19,434 bases of DNA from Candidatus Colimorpha onthohippi (GCA_018064565.1 JAGHVA010000039.1:1-19434), one strand, 5' to 3'; positions 1-7,705 are shown, counted from the first letter of the stretch. Numbers and translations: made by a program. The notes: a model not told the origin generated them from the letters alone.

Positions 1-1
1 G

Positions 2-934
2 GGTAGAGATTATTACGAACGTTTTATATCGGCATTTCCTACCGTGTCGCAACTGGCAGCCGCATCTGAACAAGATGTGTTGAAATTGTGGCAAGGTCTC
101 GGATATTATTCACGAGCTCGCAATCTTCATACAGCCGCACGGCAGGTGGTTAACAATTTCGGAGGCAGGTTCCCTGACACTTACCAATCTATTCGTTCAC
201 TTAAAGGAGTAGGCAGATATACTGCCGCAGCTATTGCTTCGTTTGCATTCCGTTTGCCCTATCCAGTCGTGGACGGCAATGTGTACCGGTTTGCGGCTCG
301 TTACTTTGGGATAGTTACACCTATTGGCACTGATGCTGCATATACCGAATTTGAACGCTATCTAATACGTGTTATCGATTATGACCGTCCAGATTTGTTT
401 AATCATGCCATGATGGATTTTGGGTCATTACACTGTCGTCCTGTCAATCCAGATTGCACAATTTGTCCGTTTGCCAGCAGTTGTCAAGCATACAAGTCGG
501 GTAGGGTTGCGCTCCTCCCCATACGCCCTGTACCTATAAAAGTTCGTTCAAGATATTTGATTTACATAGATGTAAGATGGCTTGATGATGGCAATGAATA
601 CTTGTTGGTGCATCAACGTTCGGGAAAAGATATATGGAAAGGATTGTATGAGTTGCCAGTGGTTGAGATAAACAATCTACCTGATGACAATCAGGCGGTT
701 AATATCTCTGCACAGTGGATAGAGAATCAATGCCATCAAAAGCCTACCAAAATATGGCTGGTTAAGCGTTGTAAACATAAGTTGACCCATCAAACACTTC
801 ATGTGGTTTTTATCAGAAGTCAGCTGATACAAGAACCGCTATGTCAAAGTGATTCATGCCGCTCAATACTGTGGCAAGACATTAAAAATATCCCTGTTCC
901 ACGATTGATTGACAGTTATTTGAACAATTGTTAA
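2..934 (+). CDS. mutY: A/G-specific adenine DNA glycosylase MutY, 5'-truncated by window edge
   Basis: Base-excision repair enzyme that removes adenine mispaired with 8-oxoguanine. The reading frame is open from base 2, and the residues before the GTG at 44 (ending YYERFISAFPTV) match the family's 'PYxERFxxxFPT' segment. The gene therefore starts upstream of the window and GTG 44 is not the start. By comparison with E. coli MutY about 45 N-terminal residues are missing, including the catalytic Glu helix. Visible parts: the helix-hairpin-helix LKGVGRYTAAAIASFAF, the catalytic Asp in VDGNV (codon 272-274), and the C-x6-C-x2-C-x5-C [4Fe-4S] cluster encoded at 434-484. The C-terminal third has the NUDIX-like fold that recognises 8-oxoG (WKGLYELPVVE). 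It lies directly upstream of ssb, an arrangement common in Bacteroidales. The identity is secure; only the start is unseen. Confidence 0.96.
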   Translation, partial: GRDYYERFISAFPTVSQLAAASEQDVLKLWQGLGYYSRARNLHTAARQVVNNFGGRFPDTYQSIRSLKGVGRYTAAAIASFAFRLPYPVVDGNVYRFAARYFGIVTPIGTDAAYTEFERYLIRVIDYDRPDLFNHAMMDFGSLHCRPVNPDCTICPFASSCQAYKSGRVALLPIRPVPIKVRSRYLIYIDVRWLDDGNEYLLVHQRSGKDIWKGLYELPVVEINNLPDDNQAVNISAQWIENQCHQKPTKIWLVKRCKHKLTHQTLHVVFIRSQLIQEPLCQSDSCRSILWQDIKNIPVPRLIDSYLNNC

Positions 935-967
935 AAAAAAGATGTACGGCTTATGAAAAAAAAACAT

Positions 968-975
968 TATCTTTG
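968..975 (+). promoter_or_regulatory. Bacteroidota -7 promoter element for ssb
   Basis: TATCTTTG fits the Bacteroidota consensus TAnnTTTG and lies in the AT-rich gap between mutY and ssb, 62 bases before the ssb ATG. No good TTTG -33 box is seen at the usual 19-21 base spacing, so the call rests on the -7 element alone. It suggests ssb is transcribed independently of mutY. Confidence 0.55.
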
Positions 976-1037
976 CCTTTTATTTCACAACTGAATCGTA
1001 ATATCAAATTAACTATTAGAGACAAAAAACAACAATC

Positions 1038-1484
1038 ATGGTTGGAGTAAACAAAGTCATTTTGATTGGCAATTTAGGTAAAGATCCAGATGTAGTAGCA
1101 TTTCCACAAGATCGCAGAGATGAAATGGGTGGAGTGGTAAAGAAAGCTTCGTTCCCGTTGGCTACTACCGAATATCACAAAAATCGTGAGGGAGATCGTG
1201 TTGAGCAAACCGAGTGGCATAATGTTGTTTGCTGGCGCTCATTGGCAGAAATTGCTGAGAAAATTCTTCGCAAAGGTACACAGATTTACATTGAAGGTAA
1301 ACTTCAAACCCGTAGTTGGGAAGATCGAGAAGGCAACAAACGCTATATCACGGAGGTCGTGGCCGATAATTTTACTGTGTTGGCAAACCGGAATCGCCCA
1401 GAAGATCGTCAGCAAGGCGATCAAAGTCAAATGGATGATGTCATTAACGAAAATACCGAGCCATTGTCGGATTTACCGTTTTAA
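1038..1484 (+). CDS. ssb: Single-stranded DNA-binding protein
   Basis: Binds single-stranded DNA during replication, recombination and repair, as a homotetramer in this family. The 148-residue protein has the OB-fold core: NKVILIGNLGKDPDV at the start, then the central strands (TEWHNVVCWRSLAEIAEKILRKGTQIYIEG and TRSWEDREGNKRYITEVVAD read in two blocks). A short acidic/polar tail ends in SDLPF, the tip that recruits partner proteins. The insert between residues about 18 and 32 (PQDRRDEMGGVVKKA) is somewhat long for the first hairpin. The ATG start is followed at once by the conserved strand and the promoter element lies upstream. It ends before a strong hairpin terminator and faces pgi tail to tail. 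Confidence 0.97.
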   Translation: MVGVNKVILIGNLGKDPDVVAFPQDRRDEMGGVVKKASFPLATTEYHKNREGDRVEQTEWHNVVCWRSLAEIAEKILRKGTQIYIEGKLQTRSWEDREGNKRYITEVVADNFTVLANRNRPEDRQQGDQSQMDDVINENTEPLSDLPF

Positions 1485-1514
1485 GGATAGTGGCACGTTA
1501 AAATGAGTGCAAAT

Positions 1515-1548
1515 AAAAAAACGTCACAGCAGATGTGGCGTTTTTTTT
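1515..1548. terminator. Bidirectional intrinsic terminator between ssb and pgi
   Basis: Bases 1515-1527 pair with 1535-1547: an A-tract and ACG-T-CAC on the left match GTG-G-CG and a T-tract on the right, with one G-T pair and a 7-base loop. The T run after the stem serves ssb. The A run before it becomes a T run on the minus strand and serves pgi, whose stop codon is at 1572-1574. Confidence 0.85.
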
Positions 1549-1571
1549 ATTGTTATGTCTTTGGGCTGGAT

Positions 1572-2879
1572 TTATTTCTTACCCAACAGCCGAAACATAT
1601 TCTTTTTGTAGGCCTCTACCCCTGGCTGATTAAATGGATTTACCTTTTCGATATACCCGCTGACGCCGCATGCGAACTCAAAGAAATACAGTAGCTCGCC
1701 CAGTGTTTGCTCATTAATGGTGGGTAGCTGTAACTGTAAGATAGGCACACCACCGTCATGATGGGCTTCGATAGTACCTTGCTCCGCACAATGGTTGATT
1801 TGTGTTAAACTCTTTCCACATAAATAATTTATACCATCTAAGTCTTGTGAATCAGATGGAATTGTTACCGACGATTGTGATTTGTCCACTCGGATAAAGG
1901 TCTCAAAAATCATTCGTTCACCCTCTTGCATGTATTGTCCCATCGAATGTAGATCGGTGGTATAGCAAAGGCTGTGAGGCAAAATGCCTTTCCCCTCTTT
2001 CCCCTCACTCTCGCCGTATAGTTGTTTCCACCACTCACTAATATAGCGTAGTTGTGGCAGAAAACTCGCTAATACCTCCACTTTGTAGCCTTGAGCGTAT
2101 AGCGCTTGGCGCCTGCTGGCATATTGAAGCGCACGGTTTTGATAAGGTTGTGCGTTGCGGCAATGCTCCTGCATGGTCTGGGCTCCAGATAGGAGCTTGT
2201 CGATATTGAATCCCGCCATGGCGATAGGAAGTAGGCCGACGGGCGTAAATACCGAAAACCGGCCGCCGACATTGTCGGGGATTACGTATTGTGAATAGCC
2301 CTCTTGAAGTGCCAGATTATGCAGTGCGCCTCGGTTGGCATCCGTGATGGCTATGATGCGTTGTCGGGCTTCACCGATACCATATTTTTGTTCTAAATGA
2401 TGCTTTAGCATGCGGAAAGCTATGGCTGGCTCTGTTGTAGTGCCTGACTTTGAGATTACAGCAATACCATAATCATACTGGTCGAGCAGTGGCAAAAGCT
2501 GTGCGTAATACTCCTCGCTTAGAGTGTGCCCAGCATAGATGATTAGAGGAGATGAGGAACTGTGGCTAAGCATTTCCAACTCATTTTGCAGCGCTTCGAT
2601 TACAGCGCGAGCTCCAAGATAGGAACCTCCAATACCGATCACAACAAATAGTTTGCATTTGGATGACAGTCGGTGTACGTCATCATGAATACGGTTGATG
2701 ATGTCATTGGAAAGAGTTTGGGGCAAATCAACCCATCCTAAAAAGTCATTACCCTCCCCGTTGCCAGATAGTAGCGTCTTGTATGCCTCTGTTGCCCTAT
2801 CAAAATAATTGTTGAAAACTTCCGTAGATGCGAAACTATCAGTTAGTTCGGTGTTGATAAAAATGCTGGGATTATCCAT
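1572..2879 (-). CDS. pgi: Glucose-6-phosphate isomerase
   Basis: Interconverts glucose 6-phosphate and fructose 6-phosphate in the cytoplasm. Recognisable segments in order: GEGNDFLGW near the N-terminus; IGIGGSYLGARAV and SKSGTTTEPAIAF (phosphate-binding SIS fold); the PGI signature DNVGGRFSVFTPVGLLP; SEWWKQLYGESEGKEGKG with the catalytic Glu; DLHSMGQYMQEG with the catalytic His; and NPFNQPGVEAYKKNMF with the catalytic Lys near the end. The ATG at 2879 (435 residues) is chosen over the one at 2909 (445 residues) because GEGNDFLGW then falls near residue 41, close to its place in Bacteroides homologues. The extra ten residues (MAKIVKKNSD) are unlike the family. It is convergent with ssb and divergent from the OmpA gene. 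Confidence 0.96.
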   Translation of the reverse strand: MDNPSIFINTELTDSFASTEVFNNYFDRATEAYKTLLSGNGEGNDFLGWVDLPQTLSNDIINRIHDDVHRLSSKCKLFVVIGIGGSYLGARAVIEALQNELEMLSHSSSSPLIIYAGHTLSEEYYAQLLPLLDQYDYGIAVISKSGTTTEPAIAFRMLKHHLEQKYGIGEARQRIIAITDANRGALHNLALQEGYSQYVIPDNVGGRFSVFTPVGLLPIAMAGFNIDKLLSGAQTMQEHCRNAQPYQNRALQYASRRQALYAQGYKVEVLASFLPQLRYISEWWKQLYGESEGKEGKGILPHSLCYTTDLHSMGQYMQEGERMIFETFIRVDKSQSSVTIPSDSQDLDGINYLCGKSLTQINHCAEQGTIEAHHDGGVPILQLQLPTINEQTLGELLYFFEFACGVSGYIEKVNPFNQPGVEAYKKNMFRLLGKK

Positions 2880-2929
2880 ATCGCTATTTTTTTTTACTAT
2901 TTTTGCCAAAAAATTTTGCTGATTTGTAA

Positions 2930-2958
2930 CAAATTACGACTAACTAACGTAATAGCAA
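2930..2958 (-). promoter_or_regulatory. Candidate pgi promoter
   Basis: On the minus strand GTAATTTG (2930-2937) resembles TAnnTTTG with a mismatch in the first two bases. A TTG (2956-2958) lies 18 bases upstream, near the usual -33 spacing. The predicted transcript would begin around 2920, about 40 bases before the preferred pgi ATG at 2879. The match is imperfect. Confidence 0.35.
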
Positions 2959-2967
2959 TTAAAATTA

Positions 2968-2999
2968 TTTTCCGAAATAAAAAAAAGTGCGTACATTTG
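2968..2999 (+). promoter_or_regulatory. Promoter of the OmpA-family gene
   Basis: TACATTTG at 2992-2999 is an exact match to the Bacteroidota -7 consensus. A TTTT at 2968-2971 sits 20 bases upstream in the -33 position (consensus TTTG). Transcription would start near 3006, leaving a leader of about 60 bases. It partly overlaps the region of the divergent pgi promoter. Confidence 0.6.
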
Positions 3000-3064
3000 C
3001 AGCACAATTCTGAAGGTGCGTAGTATGCACGATAGATTGATAAATAACTAAAAATCTTACAAAT

Positions 3065-4264
3065 ATGTTAAAGAAACTGTTACATGTTGGTGTTTTAGCT
3101 GGCCTTTTGGCAGCTACCGCTTCACTTTCAGCGCAGTCTGAGCAAGAGTATCCTCATTGCTACGGATTTTGGAGCAATTGGTCGATAGGTATCAAGGCTA
3201 ATTGGGATCGCCAACTTATGGGTGAGCCCTTGCAGTCGGGTGCTGTAGGCGAAGGCTCGAGTTTTGGTGGTTCGCTTTTCTTGGAGAAGGAGTTGAACCA
3301 TGTATGGGCATTTGACTTGCGCGCAGGTATCCCGGGTATGATTACCGACGGTGATGCTACTCATCCATTCGATCGTTATGGTCTTGTTACTGTTGGTTTT
3401 AAGTTTTCAGTCAACAATGCGTTGATGGGTTACGATCCTGAGCGTAGAGGTTCATTCTACTTGTTCGCTGATGGAGGTATGGCATTCCGTCGTGCTAAGG
3501 ACAAAACGGGTAATGTAGCCTTGGTTGCCGAAGGTGGTTTGGGTTACAGTTATGATGTGTCAAAGAGATCTACGCTCTTTGTTGAGGCTTCTTTGCTTGA
3601 CGTTTCGGATGTTCCCAATATTTTCAAATCGCATTTTGATGGCCTTGACCTCACCGTTGCGTTGGGTTATATGTTCAACTTTGGCGTTACCGCTGCTGAT
3701 GCTGAACTCTGCGCACAGAGAAGTCTTCTTACTCAAGAGAACTTTGACGATTTGAACAACAAGATCGCAAGTCTTGAGAAAGACGTTGCTAACGGTAAGC
3801 AGAACGAGCGCAAGCTGGAGTCGCGTATCTCTGATTTGGAGACTCAGTTAGCCAATGCTCCTAAGGGCAATCCAGAAGCAGTTAAAGAGCTTCAAGCTAA
3901 GATTGATCAAATCAAGGCTGACCAACTTACTTTCTACGCTTTGCCTTTCAGTATTCTTTATGGTGTTGATCAATACACTGTTGCCTCTTCTGAGCAGCAG
4001 AAACTCAAAGCTATTGCTCACGTCATGAAAGACAACCCCAATACCAAATACATGATTTATGGTTTCTGTGACTATACAGGTTCAGATGCTTATAATATGA
4101 AGCTCTCTCAGAAACGTGCTGAAGAGGTGAAACGTCAACTCGTCAACAAGTATGGTATTGCAGCTGATCGTTTGGATTGCCAGTGGAAAGGTAAAACCAT
4201 GGCCTTTGGCGATATCAAATACGGTGTAAACCGTCGTGTTTCAATCTATCGTGTTATCGAATAG
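3065..4264 (+). CDS. Major outer-membrane OmpA-family protein (barrel, coiled coil, peptidoglycan-binding domain)
   Basis: Likely an abundant structural porin that ties the outer membrane to peptidoglycan, similar in design to Porphyromonas gingivalis Pgm6/7 (Omp40/41). The 399-residue protein has a signal peptide (LKK n-region, cleavage after SLSA at residue 23). An N-terminal eight-strand-type barrel covers about 24-210, with alternating strands and repeated GGxGYSYD and VALGYMF patterns. A heptad-rich coiled coil covers about 222-287 (NNKIASLEKDV, LESRISDLETQL). The C-terminal OmpA domain covers about 290-399. Asp336 (in GFCDYTG) and Arg351 (in LSQKRAEEVK) occupy the diaminopimelate-binding positions known from OmpA. 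It is a single-gene unit with its own promoter and terminator. Identity to family is firm; a specific ortholog is not claimed. Confidence 0.92.
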   Translation: MLKKLLHVGVLAGLLAATASLSAQSEQEYPHCYGFWSNWSIGIKANWDRQLMGEPLQSGAVGEGSSFGGSLFLEKELNHVWAFDLRAGIPGMITDGDATHPFDRYGLVTVGFKFSVNNALMGYDPERRGSFYLFADGGMAFRRAKDKTGNVALVAEGGLGYSYDVSKRSTLFVEASLLDVSDVPNIFKSHFDGLDLTVALGYMFNFGVTAADAELCAQRSLLTQENFDDLNNKIASLEKDVANGKQNERKLESRISDLETQLANAPKGNPEAVKELQAKIDQIKADQLTFYALPFSILYGVDQYTVASSEQQKLKAIAHVMKDNPNTKYMIYGFCDYTGSDAYNMKLSQKRAEEVKRQLVNKYGIAADRLDCQWKGKTMAFGDIKYGVNRRVSIYRVIE

Positions 4265-4286
4265 TCGTAGGACTTTAAGCATAAAG

Positions 4287-4320
4287 AGAGGCTCCCCCGA
4301 GAGGAGGGGCCTCTTTTTTT
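4287..4320 (+). terminator. Intrinsic terminator of the OmpA-family gene
   Basis: AGAGGCTCCCCC (4287-4298) pairs with 4303-4314 over 12 positions, with one T-G pair and one C-A mismatch, closing a GAGA loop. Seven T residues (4314-4320) follow. It starts 22 bases after the stop codon, as expected for a highly expressed gene. Confidence 0.92.
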
Positions 4321-4347
4321 AATAATCATTAAAGGTATCTTATTGAC

Positions 4348-4926
4348 ATGATTAAGTTGGCCCTTTTCGCATCAGGCAATGGTACTAATGTGCAGCGGAT
4401 ATCAGAGTATTTTGCTAATCATAGTGATATCCAGGTAGCATGTGTGGTATATAATAAAAAAGACGCCTACGTGGCGCAACGAGCCAAACAGTTGGGTATT
4501 GAGGCTCGCTATTTTGCTAAAAAAGATTTTTATGAGAGTAACGATGTGCTTGACTATGTACGCCAGAAAGGTGTGGATTACATTATCTTGGCAGGTTTCT
4601 TATTGTTAGTGCCAGACAACTTTCTTCAAGCGTTCCCGTCAAAGATTATCAATATCCATCCAGCGTTGCTTCCAAAATATGGTGGCAAAGGTATGTATGG
4701 ACATCATGTCCATCAAGCAGTGGTTGACAATCATGAAACTGAAAGTGGAATAACTATCCATGTTGTCGATAATCACTACGATCGTGGCACTACGTTGTTT
4801 CAAGCCAAATGTGAGGTCTTACCATCGGATACTCCCGATGATGTGGCTGCAAAAATTCATCTTTTAGAGCAAGCCCATTTCCCTATTGTCATCGAGCAGT
4901 ATATTATGCAAAACGGTGCTAAATAG
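4348..4926 (+). CDS. purN: Phosphoribosylglycinamide formyltransferase (GAR transformylase)
   Basis: Third step of de novo purine synthesis: transfers a formyl group from 10-formyltetrahydrofolate to GAR in the cytoplasm. The 192-residue length is normal for PurN. The phosphate loop ASGNGTNVQRI is at residues 8-18. The catalytic Asn102 and His104 are in IINIHPALLPKY. The catalytic Asp145 is in HVVDNHYDRGTTLFQAKC, aligning with E. coli Asp144. It is too short, and lacks the second domain, to be methionyl-tRNA formyltransferase. The stop codon is directly followed by the ATG of the glycosyltransferase (4927), so the two are probably translated from one message. Confidence 0.94.
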   Translation: MIKLALFASGNGTNVQRISEYFANHSDIQVACVVYNKKDAYVAQRAKQLGIEARYFAKKDFYESNDVLDYVRQKGVDYIILAGFLLLVPDNFLQAFPSKIINIHPALLPKYGGKGMYGHHVHQAVVDNHETESGITIHVVDNHYDRGTTLFQAKCEVLPSDTPDDVAAKIHLLEQAHFPIVIEQYIMQNGAK

Positions 4927-6069
4927 ATGAACATAGCAGTCAATACACGTTTGCTAATCAAAGGCAAGATGGATGGCATTGGTTGGTTTACAGCTGAGTC
5001 ATTACGTTGTCTGGTAGCCAACCATCCAGAACATCAGTTTATTTTTTTCTTTGATCGAAAACCGCATGCTGACTTTATCTTTGCCAGCAATGTGCGTCCA
5101 GTGGTGCTACATCCTCCCGCACGTCATCCGCTGCTATGGTATTTGTTTTTTGAGTGGAGTGTAGCGAGAGCTTTAAAACGCGAAAAGGCAGATTTGTTTT
5201 TATCTCCTGACGGTTTTATTTCGTTGCATAGTGATGTGCCATCGGTGGCGGTTATCCATGACTTGAATTTTGAGCATGCTGTAGGCAATCTCAAGCCGTC
5301 TCATCAGTGGTATATGTCGCATTTTTTTGTAAAGTATGCACGGCATGCAGCTCGGATTGTAACGGTGTCAGAGTTTTCAAAACGTGATATCGCCAGTACG
5401 TATCATGTGCCACTTGACAAGATCGGTGTGGTTTACAACGGTTCGCACGTTATGTACAAGCCGCTTAATCCCAATCAAAAACGGCAAGTTAGAGCTAAAT
5501 ACACATCGGGGTGTCCGTATTTCATATTTGTAAGTACTATTTTGAAACGTAAAAATCTTGCTGGTTTGTTGCGTGCTTTTGATATATTCAAAAAGCAAGA
5601 TACTGCCAACACGCGACTAATTGTTGTAGGGGCTTCCGTTTGGTGGGGAAGTGAGCTAAAGGAGGCTTACGACACAATGCAACATCAGCAGTCTGTCTGT
5701 TTGTTAGGTAGGTTGGATGCTGAACCATTGTCGCAATTGTTGGCATCAGCTGTTGCGTTGGTATATCCATCTTACTATGAGGGGTTTGGTATTCCTATTC
5801 TGGAAGCTTTTTATGCTGAGACAGCGGTTATAACGTCCAACGTTACCTCTATGCCAGAAGTAGCAGGAGATGCGGCTCTGCTTGTCGATCCAAGTAACGA
5901 TTTAATGATAGCCGATGCTATGAGTAGAGTTGCCAACGATGAAGAGTTGCGAAATGCGCTTATAGAGCGGGGCAGAATTCAACGCAAAAAGTTTTCGTGG
6001 GAGCATACAGCAGAACTATTATGGAACGAGTTGTCGGCGGTGCTGAATAAAAGCATAAATCTTAAATAA
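4927..6069 (+). CDS. GT4-family (group 1) glycosyltransferase
   Basis: A cytoplasmic nucleotide-sugar-dependent retaining glycosyltransferase with the GT-B fold, 380 residues. The N-terminal acceptor domain includes the glycine-rich opening MDGIGWFTAESL, SVAVIHDLNFEH near 106-117, VSEFSKRDI and VVYNGSH. The C-terminal donor domain includes STILKRKNLAGLLRAF, the catalytic-region motif YEGFGIPILEAF (Glu285 and Glu293, the E-x7-E pair), and SMPEVAGDAALLVDP. Closest in appearance to mannosyl/rhamnosyltransferases of the WbaZ type, but the donor sugar cannot be read from sequence. Its ATG abuts the purN stop codon, and six bases separate its stop from the next gene, so purN, this gene and the following OmpA-type gene look co-transcribed. 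A role in envelope polysaccharide or protein glycosylation is inferred from context only. Confidence 0.88.
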   Translation: MNIAVNTRLLIKGKMDGIGWFTAESLRCLVANHPEHQFIFFFDRKPHADFIFASNVRPVVLHPPARHPLLWYLFFEWSVARALKREKADLFLSPDGFISLHSDVPSVAVIHDLNFEHAVGNLKPSHQWYMSHFFVKYARHAARIVTVSEFSKRDIASTYHVPLDKIGVVYNGSHVMYKPLNPNQKRQVRAKYTSGCPYFIFVSTILKRKNLAGLLRAFDIFKKQDTANTRLIVVGASVWWGSELKEAYDTMQHQQSVCLLGRLDAEPLSQLLASAVALVYPSYYEGFGIPILEAFYAETAVITSNVTSMPEVAGDAALLVDPSNDLMIADAMSRVANDEELRNALIERGRIQRKKFSWEHTAELLWNELSAVLNKSINLK

Positions 6070-6075
6070 CCAATC

Positions 6076-7230
6076 ATGCGTTGTTTATTCCTCATATTGG
6101 CTGTTATTTATTGCGGTTTTCTTGTGGCTCAAGTGCCTGACAGCGCTGTTGTATGGTCGGATAGGAATGAGGTATATAACCCCTCCTTTGAGCAGTACAC
6201 AGAGTGTCCACGCAAGATTGATGCCATGGGAGTATTGACTATTGTAGAAGGTTGGTATCAGCCTACAGCTGGTAGTGCGGATTATTTCAATCGCTGTGGC
6301 GCACGGGTTTGTGCAGTTCCTGACAATAAGATGGGAAGCCGGGTGCCTCATAGTGGAGATGCTTATTGCGGTGTGTATTGTAGCAAGAATGAGTATCGCG
6401 AATATCTTCAGACAGAGTTGAGAGGCTCTATGAGAAAAGGGCACCGTTATCAGGTGGCATTCTGGGTTGCGTTGTCGCATCGGTCGCCAATGGCGGTAGC
6501 TTCGTTAGGTGCTTTGATTACGCCAAATCGAGTGGTTGACACAGGTGATGGAATATTGATGTACCGAGATCGTAAGCAATTGTCAGATAATAGTTATCAA
6601 ACAATATCTACCTACTATAATCCCCAAATTATCAATCCAGCCAATCGGTTGTTGGATAGTATATCTGGTTGGCAATTGGTATCGGGGGAGTATGTGTCGC
6701 AAGGAGATGAGAAATTTTTAACGATAGGCAATTTTGCTCCGTTCTCCTTGTCAGGCAGTGGCGAGGTAAATGGGTTGGTGGGCGACATAGAAGGTGCATA
6801 TTACTTTATTGACGATGTCTTGGTGCAATGTCTGGATTGTGACGAGAATCAGCCTGCCCAACTTCCCGACACGGTTCCATCATTGGCTAAAGGAACTACA
6901 ATGATACTTGAGAATATTTTTTTTGAAACGAATAAGAGTCAATTATTGCAGCAGTCATACAATGAGTTACAGAGATTGATTCAGTTGCTCAACAGCAATC
7001 CGTCCATGCGGGTCGCAATCATAGGACATACGGATAACCAAGGAAAAAAGGCCTACAATCAGCAACTCTCTGAACGGAGAGCACAATCGGTAGTGGAATA
7101 TCTACAATCACATGGTATCAAGTCGAGCAGACTTAAATATATGGGTATGGGCGATTCGCAGCCAATAGATAGCAACGATACAGCTGAGGGTCGCGCTCGC
7201 AACCGGAGGGTGGCGTTAGAAGTGTTGTAA
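6076..7230 (+). CDS. OmpA-family envelope protein with N-terminal 'NPSFE/GSxDYFN' domain
   Basis: Exported protein of 384 residues, probably periplasmic or outer-membrane associated and bound to peptidoglycan. The signal peptide covers residues 1-18 or 19 (hydrophobic LFLILAVIYCGFLVA, then Q). Residues about 32-255 form a Cys-containing jelly-roll-like domain starting NPSFEQYTECP and GSADYFNRC and ending in FIDDVLVQCLDCD. This pattern recurs in Bacteroidota surface proteins. The C-terminal OmpA domain (about 272-384) has FFETNKSQL, GHTDNQG with Asp320, LSERRAQSV with Arg335, and EGRARNRRV, all the expected peptidoglycan-binding features. It has no long barrel, unlike the OmpA protein at 3065-4264. 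Located six bases after the glycosyltransferase. The ligand of the N-terminal domain is unknown. Confidence 0.87.
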   Translation: MRCLFLILAVIYCGFLVAQVPDSAVVWSDRNEVYNPSFEQYTECPRKIDAMGVLTIVEGWYQPTAGSADYFNRCGARVCAVPDNKMGSRVPHSGDAYCGVYCSKNEYREYLQTELRGSMRKGHRYQVAFWVALSHRSPMAVASLGALITPNRVVDTGDGILMYRDRKQLSDNSYQTISTYYNPQIINPANRLLDSISGWQLVSGEYVSQGDEKFLTIGNFAPFSLSGSGEVNGLVGDIEGAYYFIDDVLVQCLDCDENQPAQLPDTVPSLAKGTTMILENIFFETNKSQLLQQSYNELQRLIQLLNSNPSMRVAIIGHTDNQGKKAYNQQLSERRAQSVVEYLQSHGIKSSRLKYMGMGDSQPIDSNDTAEGRARNRRVALEVL

Positions 7231-7334
7231 TTTTTACTAAAAACAGAATATTGATATATTTTTGCAACGAAAATTGGCAGATAAATGTCAAAATATTTAA
7301 GGTGTTTTATGTGTTTTAGTATGCTGACATTGAT

Positions 7335-7346
7335 AGTGTTAACACT
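7335..7346. promoter_or_regulatory. 12-base perfect palindrome, candidate operator upstream of acpP
   Basis: AGTGTTAACACT is a perfect inverted repeat in the 205-base gap before acpP. Its half-site GTGTT also occurs as two direct repeats (GTGTTTTA at 7302-7309 and 7311-7318). It lies about 65-80 bases upstream of the predicted acpP transcription start, and downstream of a second candidate -7 box (TATTTTTG, 7257-7264). A regulator site is plausible; no protein is assigned. Confidence 0.35.
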
Positions 7347-7376
7347 TTTAACGTGAAGTTTTGTAGTAAAAAGTAG

Positions 7377-7406
7377 TTGTTATATGGTTTTTTTTTCGTT
7401 TCTTTG
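7377..7406 (+). promoter_or_regulatory. Promoter of the acpP-fabF-rnc operon
   Basis: A TTG at 7377-7379 and TTTCTTTG at 7399-7406 are separated by 19 bases, the Bacteroidota -33/-7 layout. The -7 box differs from TAnnTTTG by one base. The start of transcription would be near 7413, giving a leader of about 22 bases before the acpP ATG at 7436. A second -7-like box at 7257-7264 could act as a distal promoter. Confidence 0.55.
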
Positions 7407-7435
7407 CAATTCGTTTAACCAAAAAACAATTAGAA

Positions 7436-7678
7436 ATGTCTATAGTTGAATCTAAAGTAAAAGAGATAATCGTTGACAAATTAGGTGTTGATGAGAAGGA
7501 TGTTACCCTTGAGGCAAGTTTCACCACAGACCTTGGAGCTGATTCTTTGGACACTGTTGAGTTGATTATGGAACTTGAGAAGGTGTTTGATATCCAAATT
7601 CCTGAGGAGGTGTCAGAGAAGATCGTTACTGTTGGTGATGCTGTTAAGTATATTGAGGAAAAAACCAACGCTCAGTAA
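7436..7678 (+). CDS. acpP: Acyl carrier protein
   Basis: Carries growing fatty-acyl chains on a 4'-phosphopantetheine arm. The 80-residue acidic, helical protein has the hallmark DLGADSLDTVELIMELE with the modified Ser37, then the IPEEVSEKIVTVGDAVKYIEE helix region. The ATG start gives the normal family length. fabF follows after 27 bases, the classic acpP-fabF-rnc order, so the carrier is made together with the elongating enzyme. Confidence 0.97.
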   Translation: MSIVESKVKEIIVDKLGVDEKDVTLEASFTTDLGADSLDTVELIMELEKVFDIQIPEEVSEKIVTVGDAVKYIEEKTNAQ

Positions 7679-7705
7679 GCATTCAAATCTTTTCGTTTGG
7701 TGCCT

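Noticed and set aside
1503..1694. 63-residue frame on the plus strand after ssb
   Set aside because: It runs across the terminator hairpin and then antisense to pgi; no family resemblance.
4348..4926. Methionyl-tRNA formyltransferase instead of PurN
   Set aside because: 192 residues is too short, the C-terminal Fmt domain is missing, and the GAR-binding loop fits PurN.
6085..6480. 131-residue frame on the minus strand
   Set aside because: It is a shadow of the OmpA-type gene on the opposite strand; low-complexity, no start context and no recognisable domain.
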